A stretch of DNA of 16,552 nucleotides from Methanomassiliicoccus sp. UBA6 (GCA_002508545.1 DAVH01000024.1:1854-18405); one strand, 5' to 3'. Shown: positions 1 to 7,650, counted from the stretch's first letter. Numbers and translations: made by a program. The notes: generated by a model from the sequence alone, not told the origin.

Positions 1-275
1 ACCCCGGCCCGCCAGTACATCGACGGGACGGCCTTCCCCCAGCTCTTGAACCGGCCGCGGGAGTCGACCACCCCGAGCAGGGGGCAGGAGGGATCGGTGG
101 TGCCATCATGCTCCCAGTTGTCCAGCCCCGCCTTCAGCATGGTCTCCGAACCGCACAGCGTGAGGTCCTCCTTCCAGGTGGATGCCAGAGAATAGTACAG
201 CTCCATGTTCACGTCCAGTCGGTCCATCCGGCCGTCCACGCTGACCGCGTTATGTATCACCACGTAGGGAAGCAT
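1..275 (-). CDS. RibD C-terminal / dihydrofolate reductase-family pyrimidine reductase (partial, N-terminal 91 residues)
   Basis: The protein starts MLPYVVIHNAVSVDGRM (residues 1-17), the hallmark first strand of the RibD C-terminal/DHFR-like fold. It continues with a helix and the segment LTLCGSETML, then LLGVVDSRGRFKSWG. Members of this family reduce 2,5-diamino-6-ribosylamino-pyrimidinone phosphate with NADPH in archaeal riboflavin/F420 synthesis, but others are uncharacterised reductases, so the substrate is not certain. The gene is cut by the window edge and its C-terminal part is missing. The ATG at 273-275 is the natural start because the family begins right at this strand. A TATA-like TTCTTAAC on the minus strand near 303-311 gives it its own possible promoter, 155 bases downstream of ftsY. 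Confidence 0.75.
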   Translation of the reverse strand, partial: MLPYVVIHNAVSVDGRMDRLDVNMELYYSLASTWKEDLTLCGSETMLKAGLDNWEHDGTTDPSCPLLGVVDSRGRFKSWGKAVPSMYWRAG

Positions 276-429
276 GCGAATCCCTCGGGTGCAGGAGAGC
301 GGACGTTAAGAACATTGTCGGGGGTAGGCCGAAGACCGAGACCACCCAAGCAGCGGAAGGGGGGCGAAAGCGGCCCCTCGCCTTCCTGTAGAGGCGGTCC
401 GGCGGGGGCGGACGAGAAAAGATCGATGA

Positions 430-1446
430 CTACGAGAACAGCCGGTCCAACATCCACTTGCTCTCGAACTTGATGATGTCCTCGTACCCCTGCCCGGTGG
501 ACAGGAACGCTATCGGCTTCCCGATGGCGTTGGCGATCGAGAGCGCGGCGCCGCCTTTGGCGTCGGTGTCGATCTTGGTGAGGATCACGGCGTCGATGCC
601 CACCGCCTTGTCGAAGGCGATGGCCTGCTCGATGGCGTCGTTCCCGGCCAGGGAGTCGCCGACGAAGATCACTAGGTGGGGCTTCACCACCCGCTTGATC
701 TTCTTCATCTCGTCCATCAGGTTGGCGTTGGTCTGCATCCTGCCGGCGGTGTCCACCAGGACCACGTCCCGGCGCTTGGCCTTCGCATGGTCGACCGCGT
801 CATAGGCCACCGCCGCCGGATCGCCGCCGGACTGATGCTTCACGATCCTGGTGCCCAGGCGCTCCGCGTGCACGTTCAGCTGCTCGATCGCGCCGGCCCG
901 GAAGGTGTCGGAGGCCGAGAGGACGGTGGTGAGGCCCATCTTCTGCAGGCGGTTGGAGAGCTTGGCGATGGCGGTGGTCTTCCCAGTGCCGTTGATGCCG
1001 ACGAACATGATTACCACCGGCTTCTCGTGCTGCCTGACGAACTCGTCGAAGTCGAACTCGCTCTTCTTCAGGACGGACCCGATGGCGTTCCGGAGCGCCG
1101 CCTCGACCACCTGGTCGAGGGTGAACTTGCGGTCCACGCGCTTTCCCAGAAGCCCCTCGCGGACGCCCTCCTTGATCTGCTCGATGACCGGCAGGGCGAC
1201 GTCCGATTCCAGGAGCCCGATCTCCAGGTCCCACAGCAGCTCGTCGACGTCGTCCTCGTTGATCTTGCGGCCGGATTCGCCGATCGCGGCGACGGCCGCT
1301 GCGGTCTCCTCCTGCTTCCTCGCGGCCTCCTGGGCCGCCGGTGCCGGCGCTCCCGGCTGTGCCGGAGGCGCTGCTGGTTGCTCGGGCGCTGCCTCGGTCG
1401 CCTTCCCCCGCAGGGCGGAGAGCTTCTTCTTCAGCGACTCGAACAA
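430..1446 (-). CDS. ftsY: FtsY, signal recognition particle receptor GTPase
   Basis: FtsY docks the SRP-ribosome complex at the membrane and hydrolyses GTP together with SRP54. The SRP-GTPase motifs are all present: P-loop GINGTGKTT (150-158), DTFRAGAIEQL, DTAGRM (232-237), TKID (290-293) and the closing FESKWMLDRLFS. Residues about 18-55 are a low-complexity Ala/Pro/Gln/Glu linker, followed by the NG domain; 338 aa is normal for archaea. The start is TTG (1444-1446): the peptide MFESLKKKLS is the usual N-terminus, GGTGAG lies just upstream (1450-1455), and no ATG fits. It is the last gene of rpl18a-pfdA-ftsY and begins 12 bases after the pfdA stop, an arrangement common in archaea. Membrane attachment presumably uses the short basic N-terminal helix. 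Confidence 0.97.
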   Translation of the reverse strand: MFESLKKKLSALRGKATEAAPEQPAAPPAQPGAPAPAAQEAARKQEETAAAVAAIGESGRKINEDDVDELLWDLEIGLLESDVALPVIEQIKEGVREGLLGKRVDRKFTLDQVVEAALRNAIGSVLKKSEFDFDEFVRQHEKPVVIMFVGINGTGKTTAIAKLSNRLQKMGLTTVLSASDTFRAGAIEQLNVHAERLGTRIVKHQSGGDPAAVAYDAVDHAKAKRRDVVLVDTAGRMQTNANLMDEMKKIKRVVKPHLVIFVGDSLAGNDAIEQAIAFDKAVGIDAVILTKIDTDAKGGAALSIANAIGKPIAFLSTGQGYEDIIKFESKWMLDRLFS

Positions 1447-1458
1447 GCGCTCACCAGC

Positions 1459-1881
1459 CTAAGGACCGCGCTGTAGCGCCTGGAGCTCCCGGTCCACCGC
1501 CTGGGACAGCATCGCGGCCTGCTCCTCGATGGCCATCCTGCGGTCCGCGAGCTTCTTCATGGACTCCATGAGCTCGGCGGCGCGGTCGTCCATGGTCTTG
1601 ATGGCCTCGTCCATCGACTTCTCCACCGAGACCCCGGTCCCGATGCCCACGATGGCCTTGGCGTTGGTGGCGACCTTGGCGAAAACGAAGGAGTTGCCTC
1701 CCACGGGCACCAGGAGCTCGTCCCCCTCGTTGGCCTTCTGGTACTGCACGAGGGTCTCCTTGGCCCGTCCCAGCTCCTCCAGGGAGATCTGCACCAGTTG
1801 CTGGTTCTGGTTGATGCTCTCGAGCTGGGCGCGGAAGATCTCCAGCGTGGACATCGCCTGGCGCAGCTCAGCCTCGTTCAT
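1459..1881 (-). CDS. pfdA: Prefoldin subunit alpha
   Basis: This 140-aa protein has the prefoldin alpha pattern: an N-terminal coiled coil (about 1-48, with INQNQQLVQISLEEL), a beta-hairpin core (about 55-90, including DELLVPVGGNSFVFAKV and VGIGTGVSVEKS), and a C-terminal coiled coil (about 92-137). Two alpha and four beta subunits form the jellyfish-shaped co-chaperone that holds unfolded proteins and passes them to the thermosome. Its ATG overlaps the rpl18a stop codon as ATGA, so translation is probably coupled. The position between rpl18a and ftsY matches the conserved archaeal gene order. The beta subunit is not in this window. Confidence 0.95.
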   Translation of the reverse strand: MNEAELRQAMSTLEIFRAQLESINQNQQLVQISLEELGRAKETLVQYQKANEGDELLVPVGGNSFVFAKVATNAKAIVGIGTGVSVEKSMDEAIKTMDDRAAELMESMKKLADRRMAIEEQAAMLSQAVDRELQALQRGP

Positions 1882-2111
1882 TGATGCCCCTCGGTGAGGT
1901 ACTTCACCGCGTGGTTGACGATCTCGTCGCCCTGGATGTTCTTGATCTCGTTGATCTTGATCTGGGAGCGGTTGAGCTTGTGGCGGCTTCCCAAGTTGGA
2001 GTATATCTGCTCGGTGACGCCGGCCTCGTTCTCAGCTGCCACCTCGATGCTGAACTTCTGCCAGCTGAACTTCCCGGTCTTGAACTCACCAGTAGCGCGA
2101 TAGGCCTTCAT
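1878..2111 (-). CDS. rpl18a: Large ribosomal subunit protein L18Ae (LX / eL20)
   Basis: The 77-aa product contains MKAYRATGEFKTG, KFSIEVAAENE, the YSNLGSRHKLNRSQIKI segment and NIQGDEIVNHAVKYLTEG, which are characteristic of archaeal LX/L18Ae (about 75-85 aa). The protein sits on the large ribosomal subunit. I chose the ATG at 2109-2111 because the protein then starts exactly at the family N-terminus, with GAGG (2118-2121) a few bases upstream. The open frame runs on upstream to 2474, but that part is only the antisense of the radical SAM gene. First gene of the operon with pfdA (4-base overlap) and ftsY. A TATA-like box lies at 2145-2150. Confidence 0.95.
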   Translation of the reverse strand: MKAYRATGEFKTGKFSWQKFSIEVAAENEAGVTEQIYSNLGSRHKLNRSQIKINEIKNIQGDEIVNHAVKYLTEGHQ

Positions 2112-2152
2112 ATAAATCCTCGACCCTTGGAATGTAATCCCTCCAATAAACC
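2109..2152. promoter_or_regulatory. Divergent promoter region between rpl18a (-) and radical SAM gene (+)
   Basis: On the minus strand GGTTTATTGG (2143-2152) is a BRE/TATA-like element about 24 bases before the expected rpl18a transcript start. On the plus strand CATATAAATCC (2109-2119) is a TATA-like box that overlaps the rpl18a start codon and would place the radical SAM transcript start near 2140. The two promoters therefore interlock within about 45 bases. This is read from sequence only. Confidence 0.5.
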
Positions 2153-2180
2153 TTTTGGTATGGGAGAGCGTAGCGGGGCC

Positions 2181-2999
2181 ATGGCCCGGCCGCTGCATTT
2201 CTACCGACCAGGAAAGCGCTTCCCCGCCTTCTCGGTGACCGGGGAGCGGTGCGAGCTGCAGTGCGACCACTGCCGGGGCCGCTACCTCCGGGGCATGAGG
2301 GCGGTGTCCAGCCCCGACCAGCTGATCTCTGAAGCTCGGGACCTGGCCGCTTCGGGAGGCGAGGGCCTCCTGCTCAGCGGGGGTTGCGACGCCCGGGGCC
2401 GGGTCCCCCTCGGTCCCTTCCTCGGCGCGGTCCGCGAGATCAAGGGGACCACCGACCTGGCGGTCAACCTGCACCCCGGGCTGGTCGACGCTGCCCTGGC
2501 CCGGGAGCTGCTGGCCTCCGGGGCGGACGTGTTCTCGGTGGACATCCTGCAGGACCGCCGCACCATCGCCGAGCGGCTACATCTGGATGCTTCGCCGGAC
2601 GATTACCGGCGCACCCTCGAGCTCCTCGCCCCGGGAAAGGTCGTCCCCCACGTGTGCGTCGGGCTGCAGTCGGAAGAGGGGGAGAGGAGAACGCTGGACC
2701 TGCTGTCCGGGGCGAGCATCAGCGCGCTGGTGGTCCTGGGCCTCATGGCCCCCTTCCCGGGCGGCGCGGAAGCATCGACCGAGCGCCTGGTCCGCTTCGT
2801 CCGCGAGGCGGTCAGAAGGGTCGACGCGCCGGTCCTCCTGGGATGCATGCGCCCCCGCGGGCGCCCGGAGGCGGAGGTCGAGATGATTGAGGCCGGCATC
2901 GCGGGGGTGGTGAACCCCTCGCCCGCGGCGGCGGAGCGGGCCAGGTCATCGGGGTACGAGATAATCGAGCGGCAGGCGTGCTGCGCCCTTCACTTGTAG
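2181..2999 (+). CDS. BioB-like radical SAM protein (possible lipoyl-synthase LipS-type)
   Basis: The 272-aa product has the radical SAM cysteine motif C24-ELQ-C28-DH-C31, which binds the [4Fe-4S] cluster that cleaves S-adenosylmethionine. SGGCDARG follows at 66-73 and a TIM-barrel-like alternation of strands and helices runs to the end. Five further cysteines (69, 159, 222, 267, 268) include a CC pair near the C-terminus and could hold an auxiliary cluster. The overall pattern recalls the archaeal biotin-synthase-like group COG1856. From memory, two BioB-like proteins (LipS1/LipS2) form a lipoyl synthase in Thermococcus; a link here is an inference. The ATG at 2181 is preferred; an in-frame ATG at 2160 would add seven residues (MGERSGA). 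The gene converges on and overlaps the next gene by 10 bases. Confidence 0.75.
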   Translation: MARPLHFYRPGKRFPAFSVTGERCELQCDHCRGRYLRGMRAVSSPDQLISEARDLAASGGEGLLLSGGCDARGRVPLGPFLGAVREIKGTTDLAVNLHPGLVDAALARELLASGADVFSVDILQDRRTIAERLHLDASPDDYRRTLELLAPGKVVPHVCVGLQSEEGERRTLDLLSGASISALVVLGLMAPFPGGAEASTERLVRFVREAVRRVDAPVLLGCMRPRGRPEAEVEMIEAGIAGVVNPSPAAAERARSSGYEIIERQACCALHL

Positions 3000-3796
3000 G
3001 CCACGCCCTTGGTGTACTTCTTGCGTATCGTCGACGCCAGCACGATCCACGCCGCGTAGAAGCCGATGAACAGGATGGCGAACATGGAGACGAAGGCCAC
3101 GAAGGTGGGGGATAGCGTGCGGTGCACGGTGTAGGTGACCTCCACCGGCGTCTCGCTGTTCACGACCAGGTAGTACTCCCCGAACTGCGCGTGAGGGAAC
3201 GCCAGGTTCAGGCCCGGGGACGCGTCGTCCACCGTTAGAACGGCATGATGCTTCAGGCCCTGCATGTCCCCGGCGTATATCTCGTAGTTCCCCTGGGACA
3301 CGATGATGACCTCGGCCGGGGAGCTGCTGACGACGTGGATGTTGTCCACCGTGGTCAGGCCCAGCTCGTCCCGGTTGTGGAAGACCGCGGCGGTGGTGGT
3401 GCTCCCGGACTCGCTAGTGGCGTTGGCGATGGCGTTGGCCACGAAGGGGGTGAGAACGAGGAACAGGGCCACCGCGGCGAGGGCGATGACCATCATGCTC
3501 CGGCGGATGGACCGCTTGAGCATGTACGACCGGGCGCTGAAGCTCTTGGTGTACCACTGCTCGAGGTAGGTGAAGAAGAAGCCTTCCACTCCGACCACCA
3601 GCGCCATGAGGATGATGAAGTACAGCACCGACCCGATGTTGAAGTAGAACGGCTTGAGCTGTATCTCCCCGCCCATGTAGGTCAGGACGATCACCGCGGC
3701 GACCACGATGACCACCTGGACTATCATGAGGTCCCGTTTGGTCTTGCGCACATGGGCGAGACGTACCCCGCCTTCCAACGTGTTGCCCAAATCCAT
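2990..3796 (-). CDS. Membrane protein with four predicted helices and an external beta-rich domain, unknown function
   Basis: I do not recognise the family. The 268-aa sequence shows hydrophobic segments at about 23-41, 55-77, 101-122 and 232-254. Between helix 3 and helix 4 lies a soluble region (about 123-230) rich in alternating hydrophobic residues (PAEVIIVSQGNYEIYAG, VEVTYTVHRTL), which looks like a small beta-sandwich. With Lys/Arg-rich ends (RKTKRD near 17-22, RKKYTKG at 258-264) inside, this domain would face outward. The start ATG (3794-3796) lies 29 bases beyond a clear TATA-like GATATTTATC (3825-3834, minus strand), so it is monocistronic with a short leader. No catalytic motif is visible. 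Confidence 0.7.
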   Translation of the reverse strand: MDLGNTLEGGVRLAHVRKTKRDLMIVQVVIVVAAVIVLTYMGGEIQLKPFYFNIGSVLYFIILMALVVGVEGFFFTYLEQWYTKSFSARSYMLKRSIRRSMMVIALAAVALFLVLTPFVANAIANATSESGSTTTAAVFHNRDELGLTTVDNIHVVSSSPAEVIIVSQGNYEIYAGDMQGLKHHAVLTVDDASPGLNLAFPHAQFGEYYLVVNSETPVEVTYTVHRTLSPTFVAFVSMFAILFIGFYAAWIVLASTIRKKYTKGVAYK

Positions 3797-3824
3797 AGGA
3801 ACCCGGCTGAAATTTTTCTTTGCG

Positions 3825-3834
3825 GATAAATATC
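3825..3834 (-). promoter_or_regulatory. TATA-like promoter of the four-helix membrane protein gene
   Basis: GATATTTATC on the minus strand is centred about 33 bases before the ATG at 3796, the expected archaeal distance for a transcript start near 3803. It lies in the 72-base gap between this gene and the end of priS. Confidence 0.5.
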
Positions 3835-3868
3835 TTTGCTCCTAGATGCTCCCCCTGGATATCCACCC

Positions 3869-5086
3869 TCACTCGTCCGGGGGGAAGTCCAGCGTGGCGA
3901 TGCGCCGGCCGATCATGAACATCGCGGCGTACACCGGCACCTCGCACCGCCCCTCCACCTCGAGCCTGAGGTCCTTGATCTCGACGACCGACGGCTTGCG
4001 CACGAACACCTCCACCGTGCGGTCGGGGTACAGCGACGGGACGGCGTCGCGCAGCGGGTCGAACCGGTCCAGCTCCTCGCGGTCCATGGGGGTGACGCAC
4101 AGCCCGGTCTTCCCGTGCAGCGACCACGGCAGGCGGATGAGGCGCTTGATGTCGCTGGTGACCGGCTCGTCGATCTCCGCGCTGAAGCGGGGGACGACCT
4201 CCTCCTTCAGGAGCTTCAGGAACAGGTCCAGGTGGCGGCGGTCGGAGAAGTTGGACAGTGCGTTGCCGGAGAGCATGAGGTCCGCCCCGTCCCTCGCCCC
4301 GCTCTTGGAGTACAGGTCCTTCAGCATCCCTTCTATCATGGCGTCCGACGCGCCGGCCAGCGCGGGCAGCCGGGCCCGCAGGTCCGGGAGGTCGCGGGAG
4401 CGCATCTCCTCCACCAGCCACATCATCCCGTGGCGCATGCGGCGGCGCCATCCCCCGGAGGTGGGAGACGGCGTCGAGCGCACCCTGCTCTCCTGCACCC
4501 GGCCGTTGATCTCCCTCGAAGCCGTCGTACGCTCGGGGAACACCCATTCCATGTTGAGGTCGGTGCCGGCGATGTAGTCGACGATCTCCCTCCGCTCGTG
4601 GCTCCTGAGGCTGGCGAGACGGGCGTCCATTACGTGGATGTGGTAACCTCTTCCGCCGGAGAACACGATCCTCAGGTGCGAGGCATCGAACCCGAGGTCG
4701 CCGAGCAGGAAGTCGTCGATCAGCCTGAGCAGCTCGACCTTGATGCGGGCGAGCATGTCCCGGTAGGACATCGACTCCGCGCCCTTGACGTGGTCGGCGT
4801 CCAGGTCGAAGATCAGGTCCGCCCCCAGCCACTTCTTCTCCTCCATGGTGGCCGCTCCCGGGAACTGGTAGTAGGCTGAGGAATAGTAGGCGTGCGACGG
4901 CACCTGGCCCTGGATGAAGGAGTGCAGCTCCCCCGGGCCCTCGAACCCCAAGTGGCGCTGGACGTACTCCCGGTCGAAGAACATGAACCCGAACTCCCGC
5001 CGGTCCATCCGCTCCGGCGGCCGGGGGGGCCGGTTGAGGTAGTACCGCTGGAACCACTCCCTCATGAACTCTTGGTCCGGGCCCAT
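3869..5086 (-). CDS. priS: DNA primase small (catalytic) subunit PriS
   Basis: PriS makes the RNA/DNA primers for replication, with PriL as partner (not in this window). The catalytic acidic pair is in ADLIFDLDADH, Asp94 and Asp96, nearly the same positions as the catalytic aspartates of Pyrococcus PriS. SGGRGYH (143-149) is the second signature and SLHGKTGL (322-329) the third. Near the N-terminus REFGFMFFDREYVQRH is typical of archaeal PriS. Length is 405 aa from the ATG at 5084-5086, slightly over the usual 330-390; an in-frame ATG at 5104 would add MPFLSV. TATA-like bases at 5108-5117 fit a leaderless start at 5086 better. The open frame continues to 5590 only as antisense of the neighbouring gene. 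Confidence 0.95.
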   Translation of the reverse strand: MGPDQEFMREWFQRYYLNRPPRPPERMDRREFGFMFFDREYVQRHLGFEGPGELHSFIQGQVPSHAYYSSAYYQFPGAATMEEKKWLGADLIFDLDADHVKGAESMSYRDMLARIKVELLRLIDDFLLGDLGFDASHLRIVFSGGRGYHIHVMDARLASLRSHERREIVDYIAGTDLNMEWVFPERTTASREINGRVQESRVRSTPSPTSGGWRRRMRHGMMWLVEEMRSRDLPDLRARLPALAGASDAMIEGMLKDLYSKSGARDGADLMLSGNALSNFSDRRHLDLFLKLLKEEVVPRFSAEIDEPVTSDIKRLIRLPWSLHGKTGLCVTPMDREELDRFDPLRDAVPSLYPDRTVEVFVRKPSVVEIKDLRLEVEGRCEVPVYAAMFMIGRRIATLDFPPDE

Positions 5087-5106
5087 GACCGATAGGAAGG
5101 GCATCG

Positions 5107-5162
5107 TGATATTTGTAACTGCCAGGCCGGCTAGCAAAGCTCTAATACCTTCCGTTAGAGAG
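5107..5162. promoter_or_regulatory. Shared divergent promoter region, priS (-) and winged-helix-like gene (+)
   Basis: About 76 bases separate the two start codons. TACAAATATC on the minus strand (about 5108-5117) sits near -26 of the priS ATG at 5086. The same AT-rich patch read on the plus strand (GATATTTGT) would place a transcript start near 5138 for the gene at 5163. A second patch, GGTATTAGAG on the minus strand (about 5139-5148), could serve the longer priS start at 5104. Confidence 0.35.
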
Positions 5163-5636
5163 ATGGAAAGCATGATGGCCCACATACTGCTGGAGTACTC
5201 CTCCGACGGCCTGCCGCCCTCCGCCGTGGACCACAGGATGCGGGAGCTGGGGCTCGCCCGGGACGGACCGTTCTTCGCCCTCAAGGCGTCGACGGAGGAG
5301 GAGATGCGGGAGCGGATCGATCGGCTGCACGACGCGCTGCGGGGGAGCGGCGCCCGGTACACCATAGTGTCCGGCGGCGAAGGGGAAGAGGAGCTCGAGG
5401 ACGTCGACGTGGACGAGGGCGATCCGCTGGAGAATAGGATCGAGGAGCTCGAGGCCCTGCTGCGCGCCCGATCCCAGAGCTTCAATGACCTCCTGGACGC
5501 CATGAGCATCGGCGAGGACGAACTGGAGGAGGCGCTGGAGGCGATGGTCGCCCGTGGCCTGGTCACCGCCCACCGCCGGGACGACGGCATCAGCTATCGT
5601 CTCGGGGGTCCGATGCTCCGCTCGATGGTCCGTTGA
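5163..5636 (+). CDS. Small acidic protein with C-terminal winged-helix-like domain, unknown function
   Basis: The family is not recognised. The 157-aa protein starts MESMMAHILLEYSSDGLPPS. Its first half (about 1-75) looks alpha/beta (ILLEYSSDG, GPFFALKAS, RYTIVSGGEG) and is followed by a highly acidic stretch (EGEEELEDVDVDEGDP, about 75-90). A short coiled segment (LENRIEELEALLRA) leads to a winged-helix-like C-terminus (about 105-155) ending in ARGLVTAHRRDDGISYRLGG. The last part resembles the recognition helix and wing of small archaeal regulators. The ATG at 5163 is chosen after GAGAG; ATGs at 5172 and 5175 are alternatives. It is divergent from priS and its last 47 bases overlap the convergent gene's end. 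Confidence 0.65.
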   Translation: MESMMAHILLEYSSDGLPPSAVDHRMRELGLARDGPFFALKASTEEEMRERIDRLHDALRGSGARYTIVSGGEGEEELEDVDVDEGDPLENRIEELEALLRARSQSFNDLLDAMSIGEDELEEALEAMVARGLVTAHRRDDGISYRLGGPMLRSMVR

Positions 5637-6627
5637 GCCTCTGCCGGCCGGTCAGCAGGAGCGCCACCAGGGCGATGGGCACGGTGATCCATATGGAGGT
5701 CGCCACCGACAGCAGGCCGGCCGCGGTCGCCGCCGCCAGGGTGACGCCCACCCCGGCGAGGATGTCGGTGATCACCGCCACGCTCCCGCCCCCGGCGGGG
5801 AGGAAGAGCTGGAAGGTCAGGGCCAGGGAGGAGGCGATCACAACCGCGGGCAGGGGCGCGAAGACCTCAAGGGACCAGAAGATCAGCGCCAGGCGGGCGA
5901 ACTCCAGCGCCCACACCGGGACGGTGAGGAGCGCGGCGATGACGACCAGCGACCGCTCAGGGCCCCAGGTGCTCTGCCTGGCGAGGTCGAACGAGCCGAC
6001 GGTCTTCTCCACCTCGCTCTCCACCTCCCCGGCGTAGCGGCCGCCGCGGAACCGTCGGGCGATGCGGTTGCTCACCCTGCCGCCCCACTCCACGATGTCC
6101 GGGCGGCGGAGCAGGACGATGATGCCGAGGTTGAACATCGCCACCAGCGTGGACAGCGCGGCCAGGGGGCCCCATGCCCTCAGGGGTATGGCGGGGTACA
6201 GCGCCGCCACCGAGGCCAGGAGGACCGAGGTCACCAGCACCAGGTCCATGACCTTCTCCGTCATCACCGTGGCCAGCCCGGTGCCGATGGGAACGCCCTC
6301 GACCCGGTTCACCCCCCAGATGCGGGCGCCCTCCCCCAGCACCCGGGCCGGGGTGAGGTCGTTGATGGCCTGGGCCATGGCGTACTGGGACAGCGCCACC
6401 GTGCCCCGCACCCGGTACCGCGCTGCCGTCAGCAGCAGCCTCCAGCGCACCGCCTTCATGCCCAGGGCGGTGATGTACAGGACCACCGCCATCCCGACCA
6501 GGAAGAGGTCGGCCTTGGCCAGCTGCTCGGCGAGCTGCCAGGGCCCCGCCAGCAGCACCAGTCCGATCACCAGCGCCGCCGACACCACCAGCACGATCGC
6601 GTACTCCCTGGCCCGTTCTCCCGTCAT
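5590..6627 (-). CDS. Lysylphosphatidylglycerol synthase transmembrane / UPF0104-family membrane protein
   Basis: The 345-aa integral membrane protein has about seven to eight hydrophobic segments (about 9-28, 41-58, 117-140, 150-173, 228-250, 258-280, 290-325). It carries the family pattern in the first third: LGMKAVRWRLLL, then INDLTPARVLGEGARIW, with the polar Arg-Gly-Glu-Arg patch inside the membrane region. This is the flippase-like domain of MprF and the domain found in archaeal AglD-type proteins. The aminoacyl-transferase domain of MprF is absent, so it may move or modify lipids or glycolipids rather than make lysyl-PG. Start ATG at 6625-6627. Its 3' end overlaps the convergent gene by 47 bases. 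The substrate cannot be told from sequence. Confidence 0.8.
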   Translation of the reverse strand: MTGERAREYAIVLVVSAALVIGLVLLAGPWQLAEQLAKADLFLVGMAVVLYITALGMKAVRWRLLLTAARYRVRGTVALSQYAMAQAINDLTPARVLGEGARIWGVNRVEGVPIGTGLATVMTEKVMDLVLVTSVLLASVAALYPAIPLRAWGPLAALSTLVAMFNLGIIVLLRRPDIVEWGGRVSNRIARRFRGGRYAGEVESEVEKTVGSFDLARQSTWGPERSLVVIAALLTVPVWALEFARLALIFWSLEVFAPLPAVVIASSLALTFQLFLPAGGGSVAVITDILAGVGVTLAAATAAGLLSVATSIWITVPIALVALLLTGRQRLNGPSSGASDPRDDS

Positions 6628-6708
6628 CGGGGCTACAAGAGCGCTCCGTGGTCATAAGGGCGCCCGTCCCGGGAGCGCCAGGAGAGCCTGCGAACCGCTT
6701 CGACAAGC

Positions 6709-6748
6709 CTAAATACAGCGATACGAATGGATAAGATTTGATAGGTGA
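6709..6748 (+). promoter_or_regulatory. Promoter and ribosome-binding site of htpX
   Basis: CTAAATAC (6709-6716) is a TATA-like box whose transcript start would fall near 6739. AGGTGA (6743-6748) is a good Shine-Dalgarno match five bases before the ATG at 6754 and fixes that start. Confidence 0.5.
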
Positions 6749-6753
6749 CATAG

Positions 6754-7635
6754 ATGGGAGCTGTATCCGCAAACCTCCGGGTGCTCATGATGTTCAGCGT
6801 CCTGACGGCCATATTCGTGGCCATCGGATGGGTCGTGGGCACCTTCTTCTTCTTCGGTGACTGGGTCACCGGAGCGATAGTCTTCCTGGTGATCGCCGGG
6901 GTCTTGAACTTCGTCTCGTACTTCTTCTCCTCGAAGATCGTGCTGACGTCCTACCGGGCGCGGGTGGTCAACGAGGCGGAGTCCCCCCGGCTGTACCGCA
7001 TCGTGCGGCAGATAGCGAGCACCGCCGGCATGCCCATGCCCCAGGTGGCCATCGTGCCGTCGATGAACCCCAACGCCTTCGCCACCGGGCGCAACCCCGA
7101 GCACGCCACCGTAGCGGCGACCGAGGGCATCCTGCAGCTGCTCAACGATGACGAGCTGACCGGGGTGCTCGCGCACGAAATGGCCCACGTCAAGGACCGC
7201 GACATGCTGGTCATGACCGTGGCGGCCACCCTGGCCGGCGCGATCTCCTTCGCCGCCCGCTCCTTCCTGTGGGGCAGCATGTTCGGCGGGGGGGACCGCG
7301 ACAACGGCAACTTCATCATCCTGCTGATCGTCGCCATCACCGCGCCCATCGCCGCCATGCTGGTCCAGCTGGCAGTATCGAGGAGCCGCGAGTACCTGGC
7401 GGACCACGAGGGAGCGATGATGATCGGCCGGCCCATGGCGCTGGCCAACGCCCTCAGGAAGCTGGAGGCGGGGAACAAGGCGAGGCCGATGAACATGGGG
7501 AACCCCACCTCGGCCTCGCTGTTCATCGTCAACCCCTTCCGCGGCGGTGGCCTGGTGACGCTGTTCTCCACCCATCCCCCGATGGCCGAGCGCATCCGGC
7601 GCCTCGAGGACATGGCCGGCGGCCTGCGCCGGTGA
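6754..7635 (+). CDS. htpX: HtpX-type M48 zinc metalloprotease
   Basis: HtpX is a membrane-bound zinc protease that degrades damaged membrane proteins. The zinc motif is HEMAH (141-145) in LAHEMAHVKDRD. The third ligand is Glu213 in SRSREYLADHEGA. Two N-terminal hydrophobic segments (about 10-32 and 38-58) and two after the catalytic helix (about 152-170 and 185-207) give the family layout. C-terminal LFSTHPPMAERIRRLE is also typical. The 293-aa length is standard. AGGTGA at 6743-6748 supports the ATG. The gene is monocistronic and the next gene is convergent. The catalytic site is expected to face the cytoplasm. Confidence 0.96.
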   Translation: MGAVSANLRVLMMFSVLTAIFVAIGWVVGTFFFFGDWVTGAIVFLVIAGVLNFVSYFFSSKIVLTSYRARVVNEAESPRLYRIVRQIASTAGMPMPQVAIVPSMNPNAFATGRNPEHATVAATEGILQLLNDDELTGVLAHEMAHVKDRDMLVMTVAATLAGAISFAARSFLWGSMFGGGDRDNGNFIILLIVAITAPIAAMLVQLAVSRSREYLADHEGAMMIGRPMALANALRKLEAGNKARPMNMGNPTSASLFIVNPFRGGGLVTLFSTHPPMAERIRRLEDMAGGLRR

Positions 7636-7650
7636 AACCCCTTCACCGAA

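Noticed and set aside
2112..2474. Upstream extension of the L18Ae frame
   Set aside because: It is antisense to the radical SAM gene, and the family N-terminus is MKAYRATGEF.
3414..5057. 547-aa minus-strand open frame
   Set aside because: It is an Arg/Pro/Gly-rich out-of-frame shadow of priS and the membrane protein, a GC-rich artefact.
5087..5590. N-terminal extension of priS to 573 aa
   Set aside because: The extra residues are Ser/Arg-rich antisense of the neighbouring gene; the primase fold starts near 5086.
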